Below are positions 46,142-54,992 of a stretch of DNA of 64,000 nt, in pieces. The DNA is from Desulfatiglans sp. (GTDB lineage: Bacteria > Desulfobacterota > DSM-4660 > Desulfatiglandales > HGW-15). Location of the stretch: NCBI GenBank assembly GCA_012513605.1, contig JAAZBV010000102.1, positions 24,058 to 88,057 of the forward strand, read 5' to 3'. A program made the position numbers and the translations under genes. Numbering within the stretch: position 1 is the first letter of the stretch; every line of letters begins with the position of its first letter. Below the pieces are notes generated by a model that saw only the letters and a list, made by a program, of their open reading frames with translations, did not search any database and was not told where the DNA came from.

Positions 46142-46939
46142 ATGGATACGAATAATGTAATGCCTGTCGGGGTCTTTGATTCCGGTGTGGGCGGGTTGTC
46201 AGTTCTGCGATGCATGCGTGATGAATTGCCCAGTGAAAATTTCTTATACGTGGCTGATTCAGGGTATGCCCCATATGGTGACAAGCAGGCTGAATGTATA
46301 GAAAAACGTGCCTTTACGATTACTGAATTTCTGATAGGAGAGGGCGCCAAGGCCATTGTTGTGGCATGTAACACTGCAACCGCTGTTGCCATAGCAAAAT
46401 TAAGGTCTGTATTTGACACCCCGATTATCGGCATGGAGCCCGGTGTAAAACCAGCTATAGCTGAAACACAGTGTAAGATAGTAGGCATCATGGCAACCAC
46501 AGAGACTTTGAAGAGCGAGAAATTCAGGCTCCTTGTTAACAGGTTCTGCAATGGCTGCACCATTGTCACCCAGGCATGCCCGGGGCTTGTGGAACAGGTG
46601 GAGAGGTTTGATCTTGAGGGCAAAAAAACCTTTCAACTGCTTGAAAGATATGTTGGGGAATTACTTGATAAGGGAGTAGACATAATCGTTCTGGGTTGCA
46701 CACATTACCCGTTTTTATCTGGGAAAATTCAGGAGATAGCAGGTAATGGCGTTAAGGTTATTGATACAGGAGTGGCAGTGGCAAGGGAGGTCAGGAGAAG
46801 GCTTGAGGCAGGGCGCATACTTGATGATCGGGGGAATAAAGGTAATGAGCAATTCTGGACGAGCGGGCATGTGGATAATGTGCAAAACATTATCAGGCAG
46901 CTCTGGAAAGGTGATGTAGTAGTAAAATTGCTTCCTTAA
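46142..46939 (+). CDS. murI: Glutamate racemase
   Basis: 265 residues. It converts L- to D-glutamate for peptidoglycan. FDSGVGGLSVLR at the N terminus and the two catalytic cysteines in VVACNTATAVA and VLGCTHYPFL are all present; GVKVIDTGVAVA closes the fold. No strong Shine-Dalgarno; it may be translationally coupled to the upstream small exported protein. Confidence 0.94.
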   Translation: MDTNNVMPVGVFDSGVGGLSVLRCMRDELPSENFLYVADSGYAPYGDKQAECIEKRAFTITEFLIGEGAKAIVVACNTATAVAIAKLRSVFDTPIIGMEPGVKPAIAETQCKIVGIMATTETLKSEKFRLLVNRFCNGCTIVTQACPGLVEQVERFDLEGKKTFQLLERYVGELLDKGVDIIVLGCTHYPFLSGKIQEIAGNGVKVIDTGVAVAREVRRRLEAGRILDDRGNKGNEQFWTSGHVDNVQNIIRQLWKGDVVVKLLP

Positions 46940-47077
46940 ATAAAACATGTCCAATATTATCAATTGCTTAATTTATTTAGGATGCTGAATTGTGAAAGTC
47001 GGTTTACCCCTCCGTGGGTCAGTATAGATATTACAATTAGAACTTAGTGCCTTTTCTTTGGCTGAAATGAAATTATC

Positions 47078-47950
47078 TTACCAGTGCGGCTGATTGCCTA
47101 TCCTGTATCCCATCACCTCCAGTGTGTCGTTAACAACCAGTATTGCTTCAGGATCAATATCCCGGACAATTTTTTTCAGGGGGGGGAGTTCATTGAAGGA
47201 GATGATCGTATAAAGGATATTCTCCTCTTTTTCTGTATAGGCACCTCTGCCGGAGAGAATTGTTACCCCCCTCTGGATCTGTTCCATGATAACCTTTGAT
47301 ATCTGTTCCCACCTGGAGGATATGATAAGCACTGTCTTGCGCTGGCTCAGGCCTGTAACAACAATGTTTGTAATGTTGGAGCTGATAAATATGAAAATCA
47401 GGGTATACAGCGCCCTTTCAATGGGAAAGAGAGCTGCTGCAGCAGCAAGAAGCGCAACATTGAATAAGAGAATCGTGGTGCCGAGACGTATTGAGAATAA
47501 ACTCAGGAACATCACAGAGAGGATGTCGAGCCCCCCGCCCGAACCCTGTGACCTGAGCGTGATGCCGGTTCCTGTACCCATGATGATCCCCCCAAGTATG
47601 GCAGCAAGGATTTTATCATTGAGCGGCACCTGAAATTTTACATATACAAGGGCAATAGAAAAGAAGATCATGCCGGGGATGCTGTAAAGAAAAAATCTGC
47701 GACTGACAAACATGTAGCCAAGTATATATACTGGTATGTTCAGGATAAAAAAGATGATTGAAACAGGTGCCCATGGGATAATGTAGTGTACAAGAAGGGC
47801 TATCCCGGTGAACCCTGCACCGAAAAATTCCATTGGGAGCAGAATGGAGTTGACTGCCCCTGCGCCAAGAACGCTTCCTGTGGCAATCAGCAGAAGATTC
47901 CATGAAACATGACCGGCGGTTTTTAATCTTTTGTTTTCTGTTACTGGCAA
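47078..47950 (-). CDS. YitT family membrane protein
   Basis: 290 residues. Five or six membrane helices in the first 200 residues (DUF161), then a cytoplasmic C-terminal DUF2179 domain (GRGAYTEKEENILYTIISFNELPPLKKIVRDIDPEAILVVND). TTG start with AAGGGG upstream. Function of the family is not established. Confidence 0.85.
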   Translation of the reverse strand: MPVTENKRLKTAGHVSWNLLLIATGSVLGAGAVNSILLPMEFFGAGFTGIALLVHYIIPWAPVSIIFFILNIPVYILGYMFVSRRFFLYSIPGMIFFSIALVYVKFQVPLNDKILAAILGGIIMGTGTGITLRSQGSGGGLDILSVMFLSLFSIRLGTTILLFNVALLAAAAALFPIERALYTLIFIFISSNITNIVVTGLSQRKTVLIISSRWEQISKVIMEQIQRGVTILSGRGAYTEKEENILYTIISFNELPPLKKIVRDIDPEAILVVNDTLEVMGYRIGNQPHW

Positions 47951-47986
47951 ATTCTGCCCCTTATTTCACTAATATATTATCCGCTT

Positions 47987-49306
47987 TTATTTCTGAAGTT
48001 TCAGGAACATCAGGACGCCCGCCCCGATTAATGCCCCGATACTTATGATCATGGTAACAACCGGTAGACTGAAACCATGATTAAACATAACCCCTACGAT
48101 AACCGGTGAGAGGTATGCACCACCACGTCCTATGCCAAGCACGAATCCGGTGCCCGATGCCCTCACATGGGTAGGAAAGGCAGCCGGGAAGAGGGCATAC
48201 ATGCCCACAATACCTGCGTTCCCAAAAAAACCGCTCAGGACAGCAAAGAATGCAAAGTAGTTTAGGTCAGTTGTCGTCCCCAGAATGGTGATGAAAACAG
48301 CTGAAAAGATGAGGGTTGCCACAGTAAGTATCTTCACGCTTACCCGCAGGGTCAGTAACCCAAGGATTATTCCACCCAGTGCCCCGCCAATATTAGCAAA
48401 CATCATCATTTGAGCCCCGTCTGCTGATGCAAAACCCATCTTTACCACTACCTTGGGTACCCATTTGAGTACGAAGTAATAGGTGCTGATCTGTAAAAAA
48501 TAGGCAATGCTTATTATTGTTGTAATTCGGATCATGGAAGATGAAAACAAATCGCTGTAGGATTTATTTCTTGTTTCTACTGTCACATCCGGCAGCATTG
48601 TAACAATCTCATGTCCGATGCTTTTAAGTGTCTTGTTAACCTTGTCCAGTGCACCTTTCGGTTGTTTTCGTATAAGCCAGTGTACTGTTTCAGGCACCAC
48701 AAAATAAAATAAAGGGACAAAGGCAAGCGTTAAAACAGCGCCGAAATAGAATATCAGGCGCCAGTCACCATATGTATGCAATAGCCATCCGGCAATCTTT
48801 GATCCCACAATACCGCCTAAGGGGTAGCCGATAGCCATGATGGAAATACAAAGCGCCCTGTTTTTTAAATTTGAGAACTCCGCTGTTATCGCTGTGATAG
48901 AGGCCAGAAGCCCGCCAATCCCTAAGCCTGTTATAATCCTGTAGATCGATAACTCTACTACATTTGCGGATTGAGTTACCATGAACATACCTAAAGCCAT
49001 CATCACCAGGCAAACCAGCATTGTTTTCCTGCGTCCTGTAGCATCGGCCACCCAGCCCAGCGCTATAGAACCTATCCCCATTCCTATAAGTTCCATGGAG
49101 AGGATAAATCCTACCACTGTATCATTCAGGCCCCATTCCCTTGCAATATCAGGGGCTGCTAAACTTATTGACAGTACATCAATGCCATCCATTGCGTTCA
49201 ACCCGACAGTTATGGCAATGATAAAAATCTGCAAGAGGCTCATGGGTGATTTATCTATGATTTCACGCGGGTCAGGGTTTAAAATTGTCTTATCGTTTGC
49301 AGTCAT
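47987..49306 (-). CDS. MFS transporter, aromatic-acid/sugar-acid type
   Basis: 439 residues, about 12 membrane helices. DGIDVLSISLAAPDIA, IGSIALGWVADATGRRKTML and RIITGLGIGGLLASITAITAEFSN resemble the aromatic-acid:H+ symporter (AAHS) subgroup. Substrate unknown. GGGGGAAACC precedes the ATG. Confidence 0.85.
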   Translation of the reverse strand: MTANDKTILNPDPREIIDKSPMSLLQIFIIAITVGLNAMDGIDVLSISLAAPDIAREWGLNDTVVGFILSMELIGMGIGSIALGWVADATGRRKTMLVCLVMMALGMFMVTQSANVVELSIYRIITGLGIGGLLASITAITAEFSNLKNRALCISIMAIGYPLGGIVGSKIAGWLLHTYGDWRLIFYFGAVLTLAFVPLFYFVVPETVHWLIRKQPKGALDKVNKTLKSIGHEIVTMLPDVTVETRNKSYSDLFSSSMIRITTIISIAYFLQISTYYFVLKWVPKVVVKMGFASADGAQMMMFANIGGALGGIILGLLTLRVSVKILTVATLIFSAVFITILGTTTDLNYFAFFAVLSGFFGNAGIVGMYALFPAAFPTHVRASGTGFVLGIGRGGAYLSPVIVGVMFNHGFSLPVVTMIISIGALIGAGVLMFLKLQK

Positions 49307-49402
49307 GGTTTCCCCCTTTAAAAATCAGGTCATTGCTTATGCTGAATGATTCACAGCCTCGCAGTCATTCAGGAGCATGTCATGGTAAATTGTTTTATAA
49401 AC

Positions 49403-49840
49403 CTATTTTTTATCCACCGGGTATAAAGCCTCTATCCACCCCTGTATTGCAGGATGCTTTAGCACCTTTACATCATTGTATCCCATTTTCATGAGCTGTT
49501 TTGCAAAATCATTGCTGTCAGCTTCTCCTTCTCCGCATGCGCAGTATGTTACAATTGGTATACCGCTCGGTATCACCCACACATCTTCCAGTACAAGCTG
49601 TGATTTCCAGGGTATGGAGATAGCGCCCTTGATATGACCTTTTTCATAGATATTGAGGGGCTGTACATCTATGATGGTTACCTCAACCTTCTCATCAATC
49701 ATCTTTTTCAGCTCTTTAATTGTTAATCTCGGAATCCCATCATTTTCACCATAGCTGTTGATAGCAGGTGAGATAGAGAACAAGAAAAGGAGGATAAATA
49801 ATGCGGCACTTGAAAGTTTTTTGGCTCTTTTTATTTTCAT
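49403..49840 (-). CDS. Exported rhodanese-domain protein
   Basis: 145 residues from the ATG, chosen because AAAGGAG lies six bases upstream; a longer frame exists to 49,957. Signal peptide (LSSAALFILLFLFSISPAIN), then one rhodanese domain with active-site loop CACGEGEAD (Cys about residue 94). IIDVQPLNIYEKGHIKGAISIPW is the rhodanese N-terminal signature. Function in the periplasm unknown. Confidence 0.8.
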   Translation of the reverse strand: MKIKRAKKLSSAALFILLFLFSISPAINSYGENDGIPRLTIKELKKMIDEKVEVTIIDVQPLNIYEKGHIKGAISIPWKSQLVLEDVWVIPSGIPIVTYCACGEGEADSNDFAKQLMKMGYNDVKVLKHPAIQGWIEALYPVDKK

Positions 49841-50166
49841 GGTTGCTCCTTTCAGTAATAGCAGGATATTATTTGTTACTTCACTTTTGATGAACTTTTT
49901 TAAGTCATCAGTGACATAAATGGATTTCATCATATTGTATATAATACTATTTATCAACCAGCATGCTTGATATCAAGGTGAAATTGCACCTTTTGAATAT
50001 CCAATTACCCATAATTTTTTATACTGCTTGACATAAAAGGTGCGGCAACTTTGTAAATACATATTAATGATATATAATGCATACATGCATATAGTAAAGT
50101 GATCAACCGGGTCAAGAAAAAACTGGGCAGAATCATTTTAGATCAACAGAAAAGGAGGATGATGTT
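49841..50166. promoter_or_regulatory. Divergent regulatory region with candidate plus-strand promoter
   Basis: 326 bases without a gene. On the plus strand, TTGTAA at 50,051-50,056 and TATAAT at 50,073-50,078 (16-base spacer), and an alternative TTGACA at 50,028-50,033, could serve the frameshifted gene that starts at 50,167. The ATGCAT-AC-ATGCAT sequence at 50,077-50,090 is a short operator-like palindrome at the -10. Confidence 0.4.
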
Positions 50167-51120
50167 ATGTCGCGTTTTATAAAGCCAGCAGTCATGACTG
50201 CAATTGCGTTATTGCCGACCTCACTCGTCCCTTAACCGATGATGAAAAAAATCCAAAAATCAATACTGTTTCAGAACCAAAGATCGCCTTTAAGGGCAAT
50301 TATGATCAGATAAATGAATTTTACTATAGAAAGGGATGGGGAGACAATCTGCCCCTGGTGCCGCCCACACAGGCCAGGGTGGATGAAATGATGAAGGGCA
50401 CTGACCTTGCGCCTGATCATGTTGTTGTTAAAATCATCTCCAGAATGGGCAAGGCAACCATTGAAAAGATAGCGGTAAATTCGGTCATGGCAGGGGCACT
50501 CCCTACCCATATGCCTGTACTGATTGCAGCAGTAGAAGCGGTAACTGACCCCGGCACACGGTTTGATACATTTGAGGTTAGCACAGGTTCATGGGCTCCA
50601 TTATTGATTATTAATGGCCCCATAAGAAATGCAATCAATATAAACTGCGGTTCAGGAATGATGAGCCCCTGGGAACCCCTTCATGTGGCCTTCGGCTATA
50701 AAAAAGAGTCAAGCACCGTTACAGTCATGTTCCCTAACCGCTATACACAGACAATTCCTGCTCAGACTACAGCACAGGGGGTTGCAGAGGCCCTGGCAGG
50801 TATGAACCCAGGGGCATTATCTATCATGCTGGTAATCCCTGACCATGCAAATGTCTATTCAAAGGAAGGGTGGTCAAAAAAAAGTAAAGGAATTTATCAT
50901 TCAGGGTGCAGCGGGGGGTAATAACCTCAGACCTGGAAGGCTCAAAGATGAGGACTTTGCCATTGTTGTTGCCGGCGGATCTGGTGTCTGGATGGGGCTG
51001 TTACAGAGTGCAGGGGGTTTTGGGAACTCCTTTATCACACGTGAAATCAGACTGCCTGAAAGCTGGGATAGCCTGAAAGCAAAGTATGGAACTATGGTTC
51101 CGGTGCATCAAAAGTACTGA
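50167..51120 (+). pseudogene. Frameshifted, internally deleted gene of a conserved orphan family
   Basis: ATG 50,167 has AGGAGG at a good distance and opens MSRFIKPAVMTAIALLPT, stopping at 50,233. The neighbouring frame reads ADLTRPLTDDEKN then GDNLPLVPPTQARVDEMM and runs to a stop at 50,921; a third segment in the first frame (VKEFIIQGAAGGNNLRPGRL then VVAGGSGVWMGLL) continues to 51,120. So a -1 shift near 50,200-50,230 and a +1 shift at an A8 run (50,876-50,883) cancel. The sequence also jumps from INCGSG to SPWEPLHV, where related proteins, as I remember them, carry some 50-60 further residues. Sequencing errors are possible for the shifts but not for the deletion. Confidence 0.6.
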
Positions 51121-51188
51121 TTAGTCAGAATGAAATCAAATGCCCTGCTTTAGGGCGGCAGGGTATTTGATTAAACTATGTGACGCCG

Positions 51189-51356
51189 CTAGTGTTTTAG
51201 ACCTTTAAGCCCGCTTTCTACTGCATTTATGTAGCCGTTCATAAAGGCAATTTTGATTATCTCAAGCTGTGAAGGGGATATTTCCGCGGAGAGCGGTGTC
51301 GGGAAGATCAGCATATAGGCTATTATACATAATGCTATTGATTTTAATATCTTCAT
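51189..51356 (-). CDS. Small exported hypothetical protein
   Basis: 55 residues from the ATG at 51,356 (a longer frame to 51,392 exists). Signal peptide MKILKSIALCIIAYMLIF ending PLSA-E, then a short amphipathic helix-like tail (ISPSQLEIIKIAFMNGYINAVE). No family recognised. Weak ribosome binding site, so the call is cautious. Confidence 0.4.
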   Translation of the reverse strand: MKILKSIALCIIAYMLIFPTPLSAEISPSQLEIIKIAFMNGYINAVESGLKGLKH

Positions 51357-51550
51357 ATTTTCCATCCATAAAAAAACATATCTTCTTGCCAAATGTCTTT
51401 TTCCTGTTATCTAATCGGCAAAGGATAATAAAAATACTAATAAAACTGGCGCTTGAAATTTGCCGGTAAAATAATTCCAAAAGGAATATTTACATCCTGC
51501 GAATTTACTGGTAAAAGCTCATCAATCATTTTTAGCAGGGATTTGCGGTT

Positions 51551-51937
51551 ATGGCTGAAATAGAAAAGGAAATAATCGGTGACAGGGCTGTTACTGTTTT
51601 TAAAGTAAAAGGTAAGATGCTATTTGATCAGATAATTGATGAGATCACACAATTCTATAATAATGGCTTAACACAAAATACTATATGGGACTTTACAGGC
51701 GCTGATGGCAGACATATTACATCGGATGAAATACAGAAGATTGCCTCCCATGCAAAAGATTTTGGCCACCTGCGTGAAAATGGTAAAACCGCTTTTATAA
51801 TTTCTTCCTCTCTGGCCTATGGACTTGGCCGCATGTATGACTCACTTGCTCAGGTATTTAATCACCCTGTAAAGCATGGCGTATTCAGAAATTTTGATGA
51901 TGCGATTTCATGGGTTCAGGGCACGGAGATAAATTAA
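51551..51937 (+). CDS. SpoIIAA/STAS-like protein
   Basis: 128 residues. DFTGADGRHITSDEIQKIA and HGVFRNFDDAISWVQG are typical of small SpoIIAA-like (STAS) proteins found singly in many proteobacteria. No conserved phosphorylatable serine is evident. Function unknown. Confidence 0.7.
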   Translation: MAEIEKEIIGDRAVTVFKVKGKMLFDQIIDEITQFYNNGLTQNTIWDFTGADGRHITSDEIQKIASHAKDFGHLRENGKTAFIISSSLAYGLGRMYDSLAQVFNHPVKHGVFRNFDDAISWVQGTEIN

Positions 51938-52003
51938 CCATGCTTCATCGTATCTTTATGAAAATAACCTGAAAAATATATTACGTGGATATAAATATTT
52001 TTA

Positions 52004-52032
52004 TTGACCTCCATAAATGATTTTGCTAGAAA
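52004..52032 (+). promoter_or_regulatory. Candidate promoter of the tRNA-Asn gene
   Basis: TTGACC at 52,004-52,009, 17-base spacer, TAGAAA at 52,027-52,032. The -10 matches only four of six bases. The start would lie about 22 bases before the tRNA 5' end. Confidence 0.45.
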
Positions 52033-52061
52033 ATGTTCCTTAAAATATTTGTAGAAAATGT

Positions 52062-52139
<78 letters not shown>

Positions 52140-52146
52140 CAAAATC

Positions 52147-52180
52147 AAGGACTTAGGACATTTTCTTAAGTCCTTTTTTC
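52147..52180 (+). terminator. Element-borne terminator after tRNA-Asn
   Basis: AAGGACTTA (52,147-52,155) pairs with TAAGTCCTT (52,167-52,175), followed by TTTTTT. It lies inside the element, 10 bases after the tRNA, and replaces the chromosomal terminator now displaced to 62,099-62,130. Confidence 0.8.
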
Positions 52181-52204
52181 TTTATAAAAAAATCGCACCC
52201 ACTG

Positions 52205-52218
52205 CTATACCCACCACA
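52205..52218. promoter_or_regulatory. Candidate integrase arm-type site, left end
   Basis: CTATACCCACCACA, exactly repeated at 61,901-61,914 near the right end. On the left a less perfect half (ACCCACTG) precedes it. 66 bases inside attL. Confidence 0.5.
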
Positions 52219-52336
52219 TAAGGGTATAAAATTGAACGTTTAATAATCAGCTTTTTGTTTTACCTCTAATTGTTTTTATACAGGTATTGCATGTACCTTT
52301 AGATACTCTTATACCAACAAATTTTTGGAGGGCATT

Positions 52337-53074
52337 ATGTCAAAAAGATTTATTACTTCATTGGTAATGACATTATTCTTTGTGGGAAACCTTTCAGCGG
52401 CAACCATAGAAATTGATTCAAAATCGAATATATATGGCGCCGGGCACTCAGAGCCCCCAGCACCAACTGGTAATACTGCTGGAGCTGGAATACTCCCACC
52501 TGAATATTACATAACTGAAAATTCACCTTACATTTTGACTTTCTCAAGCATCACAGGATTGAAATCTTATAATAGCGGGGCTAACTGGTGGGATGCAGAA
52601 GGATATCAAATATGGGCTGATAGTAGGGCCTTCCCTTCTTGGGGTGGTATATCAGGCATGGAAACAAACTCATTTCAATTCTTGGCAGGCGTTTTCCTTG
52701 ATGATAATGAGCCAATAGATCCGGCACCATTAAGTCTTGATTTTGGCCCTACAGGACTGACTCGAAATTTCACAGAAGTATCTCCGGAGTTAGCTCAACT
52801 CTTTTTTATTGGTAATGGAAAGACTGATTCGGGTTTGACACAATCATTTTTTATTCCTGAAAATGCTACTCGTTTATACTTAGGATTTATCGACACAAAT
52901 ACAGACGTACCAACACTCCTGCCAGGGTCTTATTTTGATAATGTCGGATCAGTTACAGCCACATTTGAAATTTCTTCAACTCCAGTTCCAGAACCATCAA
53001 CAATACTACTTCTTTTAACTGGAATAATTGGACTTGCAGGGTACAGATTCAGAAAGGGCGGTCGAGTGCATTAA
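52337..53074 (+). CDS. PEP-CTERM exported protein
   Basis: 245 residues from the ATG with GGAGGG upstream (a TTG at 52,325 is ignored). Signal peptide (SKRFITSLVMTLFFVGNLSAA), a beta-rich body of no recognised domain with NSPYILTFSS and AYFDNVGSVTATF-like strands, and a C-terminal PEP-CTERM sorting signal: VPEPSTILLLLTGIIGLAG followed by YRFRKGG. Such proteins are cleaved by exosortase and attached to the envelope or exopolysaccharide. The only plus-strand gene of the element; no exosortase is nearby, so the host must supply it. Confidence 0.88.
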   Translation: MSKRFITSLVMTLFFVGNLSAATIEIDSKSNIYGAGHSEPPAPTGNTAGAGILPPEYYITENSPYILTFSSITGLKSYNSGANWWDAEGYQIWADSRAFPSWGGISGMETNSFQFLAGVFLDDNEPIDPAPLSLDFGPTGLTRNFTEVSPELAQLFFIGNGKTDSGLTQSFFIPENATRLYLGFIDTNTDVPTLLPGSYFDNVGSVTATFEISSTPVPEPSTILLLLTGIIGLAGYRFRKGGRVH

Positions 53075-53107
53075 AAACTGATGCATCGTCCATTCCTATG
53101 CTAACAG

Positions 53108-53139
53108 GGCTCTCAGCGTTTTTTGAGGGCCTTATTTTA
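53108..53139 (+). terminator. Intrinsic terminator after the PEP-CTERM gene
   Basis: GGCTCTCA (53,108-53,115) pairs with TGAGGGCC (53,124-53,131), one G-U pair, followed by TTATTTTA. Confidence 0.7.
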
Positions 53140-53211
53140 TTACCTGATTATAATAGTCCCACACGAATAGAGGTAGAATGGGTTTTGCACTCCATGACTA
53201 TAATGTTAAAG

Positions 53212-53916
53212 CTACCACTTAGAACCACAACTATTGCACTTAAAGGTCTTTGAAATATGTCCAATAGCAAATACTCCAATTAATGCCGCTGAACCTACTT
53301 TATTTTTAAGAGATATTTTTTCAATGTCGCTTGAACCACAAGTAGGGCATTTTGGAGAAATTGTTGTGCCTACCTGAGTAATTGGGCAGCCACAACTGGG
53401 GCATGATATTGCTCTTCTTGAAACATCCTTACCACAATCCGGACACGGGATTAATTTCACATCGGGCTTTAAAGCTTGTTCCTGTAATCTCTTTTCTACT
53501 TCATTAGATGTAGGTGCTGAAAAACCATTACCCTGTGTTTGCTTTTCGCTTTCCATAGCTGTCTCCTCTCGTTTTTGTGTAAAAGTGTTTTCTTGATTTT
53601 TTGTAACACAGCTATGTACAACAACAACTACTATCCCAATTCCAAACAATATCATGATTAATGATAAGGCTAATGAAATCTCTGAAAAAACTTGATAAAA
53701 TGAAATTACTATAAAAGCAAGGACTATAATAATTATTGAACTGCAACCTATTAGAACTGCTGTGTCACCCCTACCAGTTAGCCTACTATCTGTTTTAAAT
53801 GCTAAAATTTCATGAAGTGTAAGTTCATATCCGCAGATAGGACAGATATGTAAATTATCTCTGATTCCTTTATTACATCCAGGGCATAAAATAAAAGACG
53901 GAACTCCATTATCCAT
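53212..53916 (-). CDS. Zinc-ribbon membrane protein
   Basis: 234 residues from the ATG, preferred for its AAGGAA; a TTG six bases earlier is possible. Zinc-ribbon pair at the N terminus (CPGC...CPIC), two membrane helices (TAVLIGCSSIIIIVLAFIVI and EISLALSLIMILFGIGI), a charged linker, then two further ribbon modules (CPDC...CPSC and CPTC...CNSC). A domain order ribbon-TM-ribbon-ribbon is uncommon; the closest general class is double-zinc-ribbon membrane proteins. Function unknown. On the minus strand, convergent with the PEP-CTERM gene. Confidence 0.7.
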   Translation of the reverse strand: MDNGVPSFILCPGCNKGIRDNLHICPICGYELTLHEILAFKTDSRLTGRGDTAVLIGCSSIIIIVLAFIVISFYQVFSEISLALSLIMILFGIGIVVVVVHSCVTKNQENTFTQKREETAMESEKQTQGNGFSAPTSNEVEKRLQEQALKPDVKLIPCPDCGKDVSRRAISCPSCGCPITQVGTTISPKCPTCGSSDIEKISLKNKVGSAALIGVFAIGHISKTFKCNSCGSKW

Positions 53917-54318
53917 ATGCAATTCCTTTTTTATGACATTTATAATCCTTGTATAAAACAGGCTACCAGAAATGAAAGATACTATTTATATTTTGATTTT
54001 ATTTTGAGATGGACTATTTCTGTGTCCTGCTCGTACTTATAAATAGTATCTAGCAATTTACATACAAATATTTCGCGACACAAAAACTTTTAAATAAAAT
54101 ATTTTATCTTACTTTCACATCCTATACATATTTCATTGATAAAGTTCAAATGAATTATTATGGGCTATACCTTTGATCTGTAGGGATGTTCTTTTTAAAA
54201 ATTGCCAAAGAGTTATTTTCAACCAGGATCAACGATCTCAGGCCTCAAGCTGGGTTGATATTGACCGGCACTCCGCTTTATGGAATGCCGGCCTGGAGGC
54301 TAAAAAGCCTGGAAACTC
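53917..54318. other. Non-coding region with inverted repeats
   Basis: 402 bases, AT-rich. A perfect 14-base inverted repeat lies at 53,977-53,990 and 54,038-54,051 (GATACTATTTATA and its complement), 47 bases apart, upstream of the zinc-ribbon gene. Near the coiled-coil gene end, CCGGCA-CTCC...GGAA-TGCCGG (about 54,268-54,293) is a likely terminator stem on the minus strand. No protein-coding content. Confidence 0.5.
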
Positions 54319-54990
54319 TCAAGCGTGTGGGATCCCTGAACAGAGGCCGGGGAGAATATTTTGCTCTATCGCATATAAAATATTTGAAAATTTTTTAATC
54401 TCTACTATCAGCTTATCCAACTTTTCCTCATCAGCCATGACACCATTGCAAAGATTAAAATGTGCTGATTCTCCTGGCCAGTCAAAACCCAGTGATATAA
54501 ATTGATCATATGTCCTACACCTTTTAAAAATGTTGTAAAGATTCGCTGCCATAAGGGGATTTGGTAAAAGGTTAAATTCCGCAATCTGCTCGGTCAGGCA
54601 CTTGCCATATTCAAGCCAGGTCTTAAGGCCATTCTGAATTGACTTAGCTTTTCCGATATACTGATCCTTCATGGCGTAATAACCGGTATCCAGCTCCTGC
54701 CTGAGTTCCGCAATAAATAACTCGTTCTGCAGGACGTTCTGCTGACCTTCAAGAGCCTGAATAGCAGCCGAGAGTTGCTCATTTTCTGTCAGTAAAGTGG
54801 TTATACGATTTACCCCGGATGAAATCGAGGCGGGTTTTCTTTCCTTGTCAGCTGCATTTATGATCAACCTGATATTTGAGGCCTTCAAGCTGTCTATTTC
54901 CTTTTCTTTATCGGCCTTTTCAGCCTTCAAGGATTCGATTTTTTCCTTGATACCATTGATTTCATTGGTTAATTCCGATACTGATTTCAT
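54319..54990 (-). CDS. Coiled-coil protein of unknown function
   Basis: 223 residues. Residues 1-50 form a strong heptad coiled coil (ELTNEINGIKEKIESLKAEK and following), a second weaker one at about 65-110, then a globular C-terminal part. No signal or membrane segment. GGGGAGGTAA precedes the ATG inside the end of the upstream gene, with a gap of only two bases, so the two genes are one operon. No family recognised. Confidence 0.5.
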   Translation of the reverse strand: MKSVSELTNEINGIKEKIESLKAEKADKEKEIDSLKASNIRLIINAADKERKPASISSGVNRITTLLTENEQLSAAIQALEGQQNVLQNELFIAELRQELDTGYYAMKDQYIGKAKSIQNGLKTWLEYGKCLTEQIAEFNLLPNPLMAANLYNIFKRCRTYDQFISLGFDWPGESAHFNLCNGVMADEEKLDKLIVEIKKFSNILYAIEQNILPGLCSGIPHA

Positions 54991-54992
54991 GA

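Noticed and set aside
50876..50883. Programmed frameshift at the A8 run as a functional recoding site
   Set aside because: Kept only as an alternative; a second frameshift and an apparent internal deletion in the same gene favour decay or sequence error.
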